From Polaromonas sp. (GTDB lineage Bacteria > Pseudomonadota > Gammaproteobacteria > Burkholderiales > Burkholderiaceae_C), in the NCBI GenBank assembly GCA_030655515.1, contig JAURVI010000033.1, positions 1 to 63,371 of the forward strand: a stretch of 63,371 nucleotides of DNA, in the 5' to 3' direction. A program made the translations under genes and the position numbers. The notes beneath the pieces are model-generated. The model was given only the letters and a program-made list of their open reading frames with translations, made no database searches and had not been told where the DNA came from. Below are positions 56,403-63,371 of the stretch, one piece after another; the first letter of the stretch is position 1, and each line of letters starts with the position of its first letter.

Positions 56403-57911
56403 TCAGTATTCCCTCAGGTCATTGGCCCAGCTTGCCACAATCTGCCACAAGACGCTTGCGGCGAAATAGACTTCCGGATCTGCCTGGCAGATGGTTTCAA
56501 AATCGCCCTGAACAAACTTGTCTTTGCCATAGCCGACGATGTAGCTCATCCATTTTCTAAGGTTCTCATCGGCCCCGATGACCATGTCTGATGGATTGAA
56601 TTGGCCAGTTCGGGCAAGTACCCACGATAGGCCATCGCGTTTGGCGGGATCGCCGTTTTTCAGGAGATCAAGCAAGTGAGGAATTTGTGGCTCAGCAATT
56701 CGCAAGAGTGCTCGTGCCGCTTCAACCTTGATCTCCAGGGGGCTTGAGTTGAATGTGTCAACGAGTGCCGTTGCCGATGCAGCGGAGGCGAATTGACCCA
56801 GCGCCCACGCTGCTCCGGCGCGCAGCTCGTCGTCACGTTGCGAGTCCTGCAACACCTTGATCAGCAACTGTTCGCTCCGGCTCTTGGGTATTTCGGATGC
56901 GACAATGACCGTTTCAAGCTGCGTTTCAAGGGGCACCGTCATGACCGGACTGCGCAGCTTGTTCTCCATGAACTCCCAGCCGTTCGACTCGTCATATGCC
57001 GCAAGCGCAGCCGCAGCCTCCAGTTGGACGTAAATATCCTCATCGGCATCGGCCATTCTCGATTCGAGCACCGGCTTGGCTGTTGTGTAGCCTCGATACC
57101 GCAACGCTTTTGCGGCAGCGTACCGCTCGCTCAGGTTGACGCTTGCGAGCTTGTCTATGAAATAGGCTTCGTTGACTGGTGCGGGGCACTGGAGCTCTGT
57201 GTTGACCGGAATGACCGCCGCCACAATCTGGTTGGCCTCGACGGCATTTCCAGTTCTGGCCTGTGGCAGCAAGGTTATCTTGCCTTTGCTCCGGCTCAAC
57301 TGGATCGATTGTTTCCGTGCCTCTGTGATGGAGGTAAGGCTGATCCTACCGGGTTCCACTGCCGCAACATCTGATCGCTGATTGGCGGCAGCACATGTCC
57401 ACATCACCCGTATTTCGGAGCCTTCCTCAACCCCTTTGGGTTGAGTGATGGATACTTGTCCGGCGGCAAACGCCTTCCGCATGTCCTTCACGCTGACGAA
57501 GTGAACAGGCGAGATTTGTTTCAAATCTACTGGAGAATCGTTGTTTTGTTCGAAGCCGACGATTGAAACAAGGTCGTCGTCCCGCATACCAGCATCCCAA
57601 GCCCGCTTCGGGTCGTTGAGGGAATGAGACATTGATATTTCAAGTTTTGTCTTGCCACGGGACTCGACCCGTATGCCCGTGTTCAAACACAGAATGTCAG
57701 GCACCCGCACACGCTTGATTTTGATTTTCTTCCAGATCTTGAAGCCTGTGGACCCGCGCTCGAGCTCTATCGGGTTGAATCCCATTGCTTTCAGTCGGTT
57801 GATGGTTGCATTCGTGCCTGCGGCACCGACAGCAAGTTTTCTCAGGAAACTGTCGTCACTCTTGAAGTTATTTGCCACCGCGCCACCAGAAGAAGTTTTT
57901 TGAAGGACCAT
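56403..57911 (-). CDS. HEAT-repeat protein with a possible PD-(D/E)XK-like N terminus
   Basis: 502 residues. Residues 30-130 contain KRVRVPDILCLNTGIRVESR followed by GKTKLEISMSHS. Asp72, Glu83 and Lys87 are spaced roughly like a PD-(D/E)XK nuclease site. The second half is a row of HEAT repeats (AAAKALRYRG, LEAAAALAAYD, RAGAAWALGQFA, VEAARALLRIA). It starts at 57911 and ends one base before the methyltransferase gene, so the two are one operon. Role as the restriction partner is an inference. An upstream in-frame ATG at 57980 is not preferred. Confidence 0.7.
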   Translation of the reverse strand: MVLQKTSSGGAVANNFKSDDSFLRKLAVGAAGTNATINRLKAMGFNPIELERGSTGFKIWKKIKIKRVRVPDILCLNTGIRVESRGKTKLEISMSHSLNDPKRAWDAGMRDDDLVSIVGFEQNNDSPVDLKQISPVHFVSVKDMRKAFAAGQVSITQPKGVEEGSEIRVMWTCAAANQRSDVAAVEPGRISLTSITEARKQSIQLSRSKGKITLLPQARTGNAVEANQIVAAVIPVNTELQCPAPVNEAYFIDKLASVNLSERYAAAKALRYRGYTTAKPVLESRMADADEDIYVQLEAAAALAAYDESNGWEFMENKLRSPVMTVPLETQLETVIVASEIPKSRSEQLLIKVLQDSQRDDELRAGAAWALGQFASAASATALVDTFNSSPLEIKVEAARALLRIAEPQIPHLLDLLKNGDPAKRDGLSWVLARTGQFNPSDMVIGADENLRKWMSYIVGYGKDKFVQGDFETICQADPEVYFAASVLWQIVASWANDLREY

Positions 57912-58195
57912 TATGTCTTCTAGACATCCACGTGATCTGTAGACCGCATGCGCTGCGGTAGAAAACGTCCGCTGCGGCATAACTCGACCCCCGAAGATGG
58001 CGCGAAGCCCTTGTCAGGCAATGATTTTTTGTCATCGTGCCTTCCTGTCAGATCAATCAACTGATCACCAAACACTGCACGAGTGTAGGCTCAATGCTGA
58101 TCAGCTCGCATCCTCCAAATAGGGGAAACGTCTGCAATAGATATCCAGTCGCCAGAGGGTTCCAAACCAGATCGGCCTCCAACTCTTTCGGATCG

Positions 58196-58222
58196 GGTGC
58201 AATTAGCTATTAAATCAGTAGC
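58196..58222. repeat. 27-bp dispersed repeat, copy 4
   Basis: Begins GGTGCAATTAGCTATTAAAT and ends AGTAGC. It is the only copy of the five outside coding sequence, and the closest match (five differences) to the one inside gcvP at 60007. Confidence 0.7.
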
Positions 58223-58233
58223 AAAATCAGTCT

Positions 58234-58259
58234 GCGCCGGGCCGGTTTCCGCCCGGCGC
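58234..58259 (-). terminator. Hairpin after gcvP
   Basis: A 9-bp perfect stem (GCGCCGGGC/GCCCGGCGC) with an eight-base loop, just beyond the gcvP stop. The T run is weak, so it may act with Rho or as an mRNA-stabilising end. Confidence 0.5.
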
Positions 58260-58269
58260 GGCGCCTGCC

Positions 58270-61245
58270 TCATGCGTAGTCGCTGACCGGCACGCAACTG
58301 CAAAACAGGTTGCGGTCGCCGTAGACGTTGTCAACCCGGCCCACCGGTGGCCAGTACTTGGCCTGTTTCAGCGTGGTCAGCGGGAAGGCGCCGGTTTCGC
58401 GCGAATAGGGTCGGTTCCAGTCGACGCTCATCAGGCTGGCGGCGGTGTGCGGTGCGTGTTTGAGCGGGTTGTTATCCTGCGGCCAAGTGCCTTTTTCCAC
58501 CAGACGAATTTCTTCGCGAATGGCGATCATCGCGTTGATGAAACGGTCCAGCTCGGCCAGCGTTTCGCTTTCGGTCGGTTCGACCATCAGCGTGCCCGGC
58601 ACCGGGAAGCTCAGGGTCGGCGCATGAAAGCCGTAGTCCATCAGGCGCTTGGCCACGTCTTCGGCGCTGATGCCGCTGGTTTCTTTCAGCGGGCGCAGGT
58701 CCAGAATGCATTCGTGCGCCACATGGCCGTTTTCGCTCGCGTAAAGCGTCGGGTAGTGGTCTTTCAGGCGCGCGCTGATGTAGTTGGCGCTGAGGATGGC
58801 AATTTCGGTCGCTTGCCGCAGGCCTTCGGGACCCATCATGCGGCAGTACATCCAACTGATCGGCAGCACGGCTGCATTGCCCAGTGGTGCTGCTGAGATG
58901 GCCCCCACGCTTTTCACTGCGTGTAATGCGCGGCCCCCCGAGGGAGCTGTTTCACCTGGGGGCGGCCCGGCGGTGAAACTGGCCCCCACGCCGCCGCCGG
59001 GAATGCCCGCCGTGGCATGGCCGGGCAGGTAAGGCACGAGGTCGGCCACCACGCAAACCGGCCCGACGCCGGGCCCGCCGCCGCCGTGCGGAATGCAGAA
59101 GGTCTTGTGCAAATTGAGGTGGCTCACATCGCCGCCAAACTCACCCGGCGCGGCCACGCCGACCAGTGCATTCATGTTGGCGCCGTCCACATACACCCGT
59201 CCGCCGTGCGAATGCACCAGTTGGCAAAGCTCCTTGACCTGTGTTTCAAACACGCCATGGGTACTGGGGTAGGTGATCATCACGCAGGCCAGATTGGCGC
59301 TGTGCTGTTCGCACTTGGCTTTCAGGTCGGCCATGTCCACGTTGCCCCGCGCATCGCAGGCGGTGACCACCACCGTCATGCCGGCCATTTGCGCGCTGGC
59401 CGGGTTGGTGCCGTGGGCCGAGGAGGGAATCAGGCAGATGTTGCGGTGGCCCTGACCATGCGCTTCGAGGTAGGCTTTGATGATCAGCAGGCCGGCGTAT
59501 TCGCCCTGCGAGCCGGCGTTGGGCTGCAGGCTGATGCCGGCATAACCGGTGGCCTGGCACAGCCAGTCGCGCAACTGCTGGTCCAGCTCGGCGTAGCCCT
59601 GCAACTGCTCTGCCGGGGCGAACGGGTGGATGTTGGCGAACTCCGGCCAGGTGATCGGAATCATCTCGCTGGTCGCGTTGAGCTTCATCGTGCAGCTTCC
59701 CAGCGGAATCATGCTGCGGTCGAGCGCCAGGTCCTTGTCGCTGAGCGCGCGGATGTAGCGCAGCATGCCGGTTTCGGAGTGGTGGGTGTTGAACACCGGG
59801 TGCGTCAGGAAGTCGCTGCTGCGGCGCAGTGCGGACGGAATCAGCGATTCGATGCCTTTTTCGAAGGCGCTGACGACAGGCACGGCCTGGCCGGGTTTGG
59901 CAAAGAAGGACCAGAGTAGTTCGATGTCCTGGCGGCTGGTGGTTTCGTCGAGCGACACGCCCAGGTGGTTATTCAGGCGAAATCGCAGGTTGGCCCCCGA
60001 ATGGTGGGCGCGATCAGCTATTAAATTGGTAGCGTCTCCGGTTTTGACCGTGACCGAATCAAAAGCGCCGGTGCTGGTGATGTCGTAGCCGAGTTCCCGC
60101 AGGCCGCGCACAAAGATCGCGGTGTAAGCGGCCACGCGCTCAGCAATGCGCTTGAGACCCAGCGGTCCGTGGTAGACCGCATACATGCTGGCAATCACCG
60201 CGGGCAGCACCTGCGCGGTACAGATGTTGGACGTGGCTTTCTCGCGGCGAATGTGCTGCTCACGCGTTTGCAGCGCCAGACGGTAAGCGGGGTTGCCGTG
60301 GGTATCCACGCTCACACCCACCAGGCGGCCGGGCAGGGAGCGTTTGAACTCGTCGCGGCAGGCGAGGTAGGCCGCATGCGGGCCGCCATTGCCCATGGGC
60401 ATGCCAAAGCGCTGCGTGTTGCCCAGCACAATGTCGGCGTTCCATTCCCCCGGCGGGGTGAGCAGGGTCAGCGCCAGCAGATCGGCGGCAACACACAGGG
60501 CGGCTCCATCGGCGTGCGCCTGTCCCGCCAGGGGCCGCAGGTCGTGAATGCTGCCGGTGGTGGCCGGGTACTGTGCCAGCACACCGAAGTAGTCACCCCC
60601 GGCCATCAGTTGCGGCAGGTTGGCCGATGCGGTGCTGACCTTGACTTCAATGCCCAGCGGTTTGGCGCGGGTCTGAATCACTTCAATCGTCTGCGGGTGG
60701 CAGTCGCCGGCGACGATGAATACATTGCTTTTGCTCTTGACGCTGCGTTTGGCCAGGGTCATGGCCTCGGCGGCGGCCGTGGCTTCGTCGAGCATGGACG
60801 CGTTGGCAATCGGCATTCCGGTCAGGTCGCAGACCATGGTCTGGAAGTTGACCAGCGCTTCCATGCGGCCCTGTGAAATTTCGGCCTGGTAGGGCGTATA
60901 GGCGGTGTACCAGGCCGGGTTTTCAAGGATGTTGCGCAGGATCACGCCGGGCGTGTGGGTGCCATAGTAGCCCTGGCCGATAAAGCTTTTGAAGACCTTG
61001 TTCTTCGCGGCCATCGCCTTGAGCTCGGCCAGGGCCACGGCTTCGGTGACGGCTGCCGGTATCGCCATGGCATTGCTGCGGGCGATGGAGCGCGGCACAA
61101 TGCCCTCTATCAGGGCGCGCCGGGACGCCGAGCCGACGGCGCTGAGCATCCGGGTTTCGTCGGCTTCGTCGATGCCGATGTGGCGAGCAATGAATTCAGA
61201 GGCATTTTCAAGATCGCCGAGCGGGCGGGCGGATGGCATCAGCAT
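58270..61245 (-). CDS. gcvP: Glycine dehydrogenase (P-protein) with a 27-residue repeat-derived insertion
   Basis: 991 residues of the PLP-dependent P-protein; the lysine is in [17 protein letters not shown]. It decarboxylates glycine and passes the aminomethyl group to GcvH. Between [16 protein letters not shown] and [10 protein letters not shown] lie 27 extra residues ([17 protein letters not shown], then [10 protein letters not shown]). The DNA there is an exact 81-base unit flanked by 12-bp direct repeats, so it is an in-frame insertion. Another dispersed repeat (60007-60033) encodes ATNLIADRA without changing the length. The start [10 protein letters not shown] follows the gcvH gene by 12 bases. 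Confidence 0.96.
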   Translation of the reverse strand: MLMPSARPLGDLENASEFIARHIGIDEADETRMLSAVGSASRRALIEGIVPRSIARSNAMAIPAAVTEAVALAELKAMAAKNKVFKSFIGQGYYGTHTPGVILRNILENPAWYTAYTPYQAEISQGRMEALVNFQTMVCDLTGMPIANASMLDEATAAAEAMTLAKRSVKSKSNVFIVAGDCHPQTIEVIQTRAKPLGIEVKVSTASANLPQLMAGGDYFGVLAQYPATTGSIHDLRPLAGQAHADGAALCVAADLLALTLLTPPGEWNADIVLGNTQRFGMPMGNGGPHAAYLACRDEFKRSLPGRLVGVSVDTHGNPAYRLALQTREQHIRREKATSNICTAQVLPAVIASMYAVYHGPLGLKRIAERVAAYTAIFVRGLRELGYDITSTGAFDSVTVKTGDATNLIADRAHHSGANLRFRLNNHLGVSLDETTSRQDIELLWSFFAKPGQAVPVVSAFEKGIESLIPSALRRSSDFLTHPVFNTHHSETGMLRYIRALSDKDLALDRSMIPLGSCTMKLNATSEMIPITWPEFANIHPFAPAEQLQGYAELDQQLRDWLCQATGYAGISLQPNAGSQGEYAGLLIIKAYLEAHGQGHRNICLIPSSAHGTNPASAQMAGMTVVVTACDARGNVDMADLKAKCEQHSANLACVMITYPSTHGVFETQVKELCQLVHSHGGRVYVDGANMNALVGVAAPGEFGGDVSHLNLHKTFCIPHGGGGPGVGPVCVVADLVPYLPGHATAGIPGGGVGASFTAGPPPGETAPSGGRALHAVKSVGAISAAPLGNAAVLPISWMYCRMMGPEGLRQATEIAILSANYISARLKDHYPTLYASENGHVAHECILDLRPLKETSGISAEDVAKRLMDYGFHAPTLSFPVPGTLMVEPTESETLAELDRFINAMIAIREEIRLVEKGTWPQDNNPLKHAPHTAASLMSVDWNRPYSRETGAFPLTTLKQAKYWPPVGRVDNVYGDRNLFCSCVPVSDYA
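58899..58991. mobile_element. 81-bp in-frame insertion of a GC-rich dispersed repeat in gcvP
   Basis: TGGCCCCCACGC occurs at 58899-58910 and again at 58980-58991, exactly 81 bases apart. Between them lies a repeat with core CCCCGAGGG, then CACCTGGGGGCGGCCCGGC, and an 8-bp inverted pair GTTTCACC/GGTGAAAC. The same core lies at 40549-40590 after ntrC. Removing one 81-base unit restores [16 protein letters not shown]. Confidence 0.85.
60007..60033. repeat. 27-bp dispersed repeat, copy 5 (inside gcvP)
   Basis: Begins GGCGCGATCAGCTATTAAAT and ends TGGTAGC. On the minus strand it encodes ATNLIADRA. Unlike the 81-bp insertion, it does not lengthen the protein relative to E. coli GcvP, so it has replaced existing sequence or resembles it by gene conversion. 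Confidence 0.65.
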
Positions 61246-61257
61246 GGGAGTCCTGGA

Positions 61258-61626
61258 TCAGGCGTTGGCAGAAAAAGTCGTGTAGCCGGGTTCGTCCATC
61301 AGCGCATCGAGCTGGCTCTTGTCGGCCAGCTTGACCTTGAAGAACCAGCCGGCCCCCAGCGGGTCGGTGTTGGCCAGCGAGGGGTCGCTGCGCAGGGCTT
61401 CGTTGACTTCGGTGATGTGGCCGCTGACCGGCATGTAGACGTCGGCCGCGGCCTTGACCGACTCGACCACGCCGGCCACGTCTTTTTGTGCCAGCGTGCC
61501 GCCGACCGTTGGCAAATCGACAAACACCACGTCGCCGAGCGCGTCCTGCGCATGGTGGGTGATGCCGACGGTGGCGCTGTCGCCCTCAACTTTGAGCCAC
61601 TCGTGGTCTTCGGTGTACTTGATCAT
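61258..61626 (-). CDS. gcvH: Glycine cleavage system H protein
   Basis: 122 residues. The lipoylated lysine lies in [14 protein letters not shown], with [13 protein letters not shown] at the N terminus. The start at 61626 has GGAGAAAA upstream. It shuttles the aminomethyl group between GcvP, GcvT and Lpd, which is not encoded here. Confidence 0.97.
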   Translation of the reverse strand: MIKYTEDHEWLKVEGDSATVGITHHAQDALGDVVFVDLPTVGGTLAQKDVAGVVESVKAAADVYMPVSGHITEVNEALRSDPSLANTDPLGAGWFFKVKLADKSQLDALMDEPGYTTFSANA

Positions 61627-61651
61627 GATTTTCTCCAAAAAAAATAAAACT

Positions 61652-62794
61652 TCAACCGCGGAAATAGCGATTTGGAACAAAAGGCATGGCGGCCACTTCC
61701 ATGGGGACGGGCTTGCCGCGCACGATGGCGTTTACCCGGCTGCCCAGAGCCGCGTACTTCGGCGCCACATAGGCCATGGCAATCGGCTTGTCTATGCTTG
61801 GCCCGAGCAGGCCGCTGGTGACTTTGCCGATGCGCTGGCCTTCGGTATTTTGCAATTCGGTGTGTTCCCGGACCGGCACCCGTTCCAGCGCGACCAGGCC
61901 GACCCGCTTGCGTTGGAGGGCCGTGGGGTCGGCCAGTTGGACGAGCACCTTGTCGGCGCCAGGAAAACCGCCGGCCCGCGCGCCGCCGAAGCGCCGCACT
62001 TTCTGGATGGCCCAGTTCAGACTGGCTTCGACCGGCGTCGTGCGGGTGTCGATGTCGTTGCCGTAAAGGCACAGGCCCGCTTCAAGGCGCAGCGAGTTGC
62101 GCGCGCCCAGTCCGACGGGCCTGACCTCGGGTTGTGCGAGCAGGGCGCGCGCCAGCGTGTCCGCCTGCGAAGCCGGCACCGAGATTTCAAAACCGTCTTC
62201 GCCCGTGTAGCCGCTGCGTGTGAGGAAACAGTCGCAACCTGCCACGGTGAAGCGTTCGCCGGTCATGAAAACGAGTTTTTCGACGCCGGGCGCCAGGCGA
62301 GAGAGCGCGGTGACGGCCTGCGGTCCCTGCAGCGCCAGCAGCGCCATCTCGGGCATGGGAATGACTTCACAGTGCCCCCCGATTTTTTGCTGGATATGCG
62401 CGATGTCGCCGGCCTTGCAGGCGCCGTTCACAATGACAAAGATGTCGCCGCCATGGGCATGGTTGCGGTTGAAAAACATCAGGTCGTCGATGATGCCGCC
62501 GTCGTCATTGAGCAACAGGCCGTAGCGCTGCTTGCCGACGGGCAGGTCGATGACATCGACCGGCATCAGGGTCTCCAGCGCGGCCGCCGCATCCGGGCCG
62601 GCCAGGCGCAACTGGCCCATGTGCGAAACATCAAAAAGCCCGGCCGCGCTGCGCGTGTGCTGGTGCTCGGCCATCAGGCCGGACGGGTACTGGACCGGCA
62701 TGGCGTAGCCGGCAAACGGGACCATGCGCGCACCGAGCGCCAGGTGCAGGCTGTGCAGCGGTGTTTCTAACAGGGTTGTGTCGGTAGCAGACAA
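61652..62794 (-). CDS. gcvT: Aminomethyltransferase (T protein)
   Basis: 380 residues with the family pattern [20 protein letters not shown] and [20 protein letters not shown]. Tetrahydrofolate-binding elements such as [10 protein letters not shown] are present. It transfers the methylene unit to tetrahydrofolate and frees ammonia. It heads the gcvT-gcvH-gcvP operon, directly under the riboswitch. Confidence 0.96.
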   Translation of the reverse strand: MSATDTTLLETPLHSLHLALGARMVPFAGYAMPVQYPSGLMAEHQHTRSAAGLFDVSHMGQLRLAGPDAAAALETLMPVDVIDLPVGKQRYGLLLNDDGGIIDDLMFFNRNHAHGGDIFVIVNGACKAGDIAHIQQKIGGHCEVIPMPEMALLALQGPQAVTALSRLAPGVEKLVFMTGERFTVAGCDCFLTRSGYTGEDGFEISVPASQADTLARALLAQPEVRPVGLGARNSLRLEAGLCLYGNDIDTRTTPVEASLNWAIQKVRRFGGARAGGFPGADKVLVQLADPTALQRKRVGLVALERVPVREHTELQNTEGQRIGKVTSGLLGPSIDKPIAMAYVAPKYAALGSRVNAIVRGKPVPMEVAAMPFVPNRYFRG

Positions 62795-62844
62795 AAGCGA
62801 TCTCCGGGCAGGGCATCATGAACCATGAAAATCATGGGCTGCCC

Positions 62845-63057
62845 CTGCTGTCCGCTTTACCTGAGAGATTCACCTGGCGATGCAGGCTTGCTCCTTCGGT
62901 GGACCATCTCGAAGGTGGCCTCTCTCCAGTAGGGAACGTCTTTCGGCAAGTGTTTGCCGAAAGACGGTTGCCAGTCCTTTTGCCTGAGCGTTCAGCCCAC
63001 CATTGGGGTGGTACATGCGCCTTCGGCGGTTTTCTTGAGAAAACGCTCTCCTGACCG
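62845..63057 (-). promoter_or_regulatory. Tandem glycine riboswitch
   Basis: On the minus strand two aptamers follow one another. The first has GGAGAGCG, CGCCGAAGG and AACGCTCAGGCAAAAGGAC. The second has GGAGAGAG, CACCGAAGGAGCAAGC and GAATCTCTCAGGTAAAGCGG. Each pairs its GGAGAG-type end with the CTCAGG-type end, as in the known class. It lies just before gcvT and should turn the operon on when glycine binds. Confidence 0.95.
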
Positions 63058-63104
63058 CGTAAGTGTAGCCTAGGGCCAATGCTGTTCATTGAAGCGCTAC
63101 AACC

Positions 63105-63173
63105 CCGTTCGCCCTGAGCCTGTCGAAGGGGCGTCACAGTGCAAACAGGCTTCGACAAGCTCAGCCCGAACGG
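63105..63173. repeat. Palindromic dispersed repeat (CCTGTCGAAG type), second copy
   Basis: CGTTCGCCCTGAGCCTGTCG at 63106 and the matching CTTCGACAAGCTCAGCCCGA at 63150 pair over about 23 bases with three mismatches, with a 21-base loop. It lies between the riboswitch and the ETF-QO gene and may end transcription from either side. Confidence 0.85.
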
Positions 63174-63218
63174 TTAAGCGAACAGTATTGAGCCTAGGGC
63201 GGTCAGAATGCGGTGAAT

Positions 63219-63371
63219 TTACATGCCGCTGTAATTCGGTCCGCCGCCGCCCTCGGGCGTGACCCACACGATATTTTGTGTCGGGTCCTTGATGTCGCAG
63301 GTTTTGCAGTGGACGCAGTTCTGCGCGTTGATCTGCAGGCGGTCGCTGCCGTTTTCGTCCTTCACGAACTC
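63219..63371 (-). CDS. Electron-transfer flavoprotein-ubiquinone oxidoreductase, C-terminal end
   Basis: Fifty codons remain in the window, with the 4Fe-4S ligands in [20 protein letters not shown] and the end [13 protein letters not shown]. The protein is anchored at the inner membrane and passes electrons from fatty-acid and amino-acid oxidation to ubiquinone. The rest of the gene lies to the right. Confidence 0.93.
   Translation of the reverse strand, partial: EFVKDENGSDRLQINAQNCVHCKTCDIKDPTQNIVWVTPEGGGGPNYSGM

Larger units (their letters stand above)
57912..58269. other. Intergenic region between the methyltransferase operon and gcvP
   Basis: No gene is visible. It holds a 27-bp dispersed repeat (58196-58222) and a hairpin after gcvP (GCGCCGGGC and GCCCGGCGC, 58234-58259), possibly its terminator on the minus strand, though no T run follows directly. 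The promoter of the HEAT-protein operon must lie in the left part. Confidence 0.6.

Noticed and set aside
58091..58303. A 70-codon minus-strand frame upstream of gcvP's stop
   Set aside because: It crosses the hairpin and dispersed repeat and has no recognisable content.

Overview
The window is chromosomal DNA of a betaproteobacterium, most likely family Comamonadaceae (Polaromonas/Rhodoferax/Variovorax type). This rests on the conserved gyrA-pheA-tyrA-aroA/cmk-rpsA-ihfB-lapAB-hldE-hldD supercluster, a fused aroA-cmk gene, a tmRNA with tag ANDERFALAA, high GC, and several short dispersed repeats. No rRNA or ordinary tRNA gene was seen; the only tRNA-like gene is tmRNA.

Layout. 1-2486: a CRISPR array that enters from the left (35 full identical 36-bp repeats), with no cas genes in the window. 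2.5-7.5 kb: crcB, a MITE-like element, comEA, a CBS-domain gene, a Lon-like protease and a small cytochrome c. 7.5-20.6 kb: one long minus-strand supercluster for LPS heptose supply, LPS control, IHF, ribosomal protein S1, the end of aromatic amino acid synthesis, and gyrase. 20.8-23.3 kb: an OmpA-like gene, ubiG, gph and tmRNA. 23.3-29.9 kb: an accessory block directly after tmRNA, with an HTH remnant, a PrlF-YhaV toxin-antitoxin pair with two operator palindromes, and a sulfur-type operon (ArsR-rhodanese regulator, thioredoxin-like periplasmic protein, DsrE, two MFS transporters, methyltransferase) in which a metallo-beta-lactamase-fold gene and a cysteine desulfurase gene have decayed. 29.9-35.5 kb: rsuA, a beta-propeller, a deacetylase, a hydroxylase, an EI24 protein and a CinA-like protein. 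35.5-40.8 kb: a glnA-ntrB-ntrC nitrogen block with NtrC sites and a sigma-54 promoter, then a tiny HNH gene. 40.8-44.8 kb: xthA, folA, thyA directly coupled to ccdAB, then a scrap-heap holding an integron-integrase fragment, an IS91-like fragment, a palindromic repeat and a truncated yoeB. 44.9-54.2 kb: housekeeping genes (FAD oxidase, YihY, metY, aroC, aroQ, arfB). 54.3-57.9 kb: an accessory island with a lipoprotein, a second MITE copy, a PvuII-like DNA methyltransferase and a HEAT-repeat protein with a possible nuclease motif. 58.3-63.1 kb: gcvTHP under a tandem glycine riboswitch. The right edge cuts the ETF-ubiquinone oxidoreductase gene.

The most striking findings are: (i) two families of dispersed repeats inside coding sequence, including an exactly 81-bp in-frame insertion in gcvP flanked by 12-bp direct repeats; (ii) a candidate restriction-modification pair in which a HEAT-repeat protein takes the nuclease's place beside a PvuII-like methyltransferase; (iii) ccdAB coupled to thyA-folA beside an integron-integrase relic; (iv) the partly decayed ArsR-rhodanese sulfur operon; (v) a CRISPR repeat whose RNA folds into a 9-bp stem capped by a GUGA tetraloop. 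All function calls come from reading the sequence; no database search was possible.
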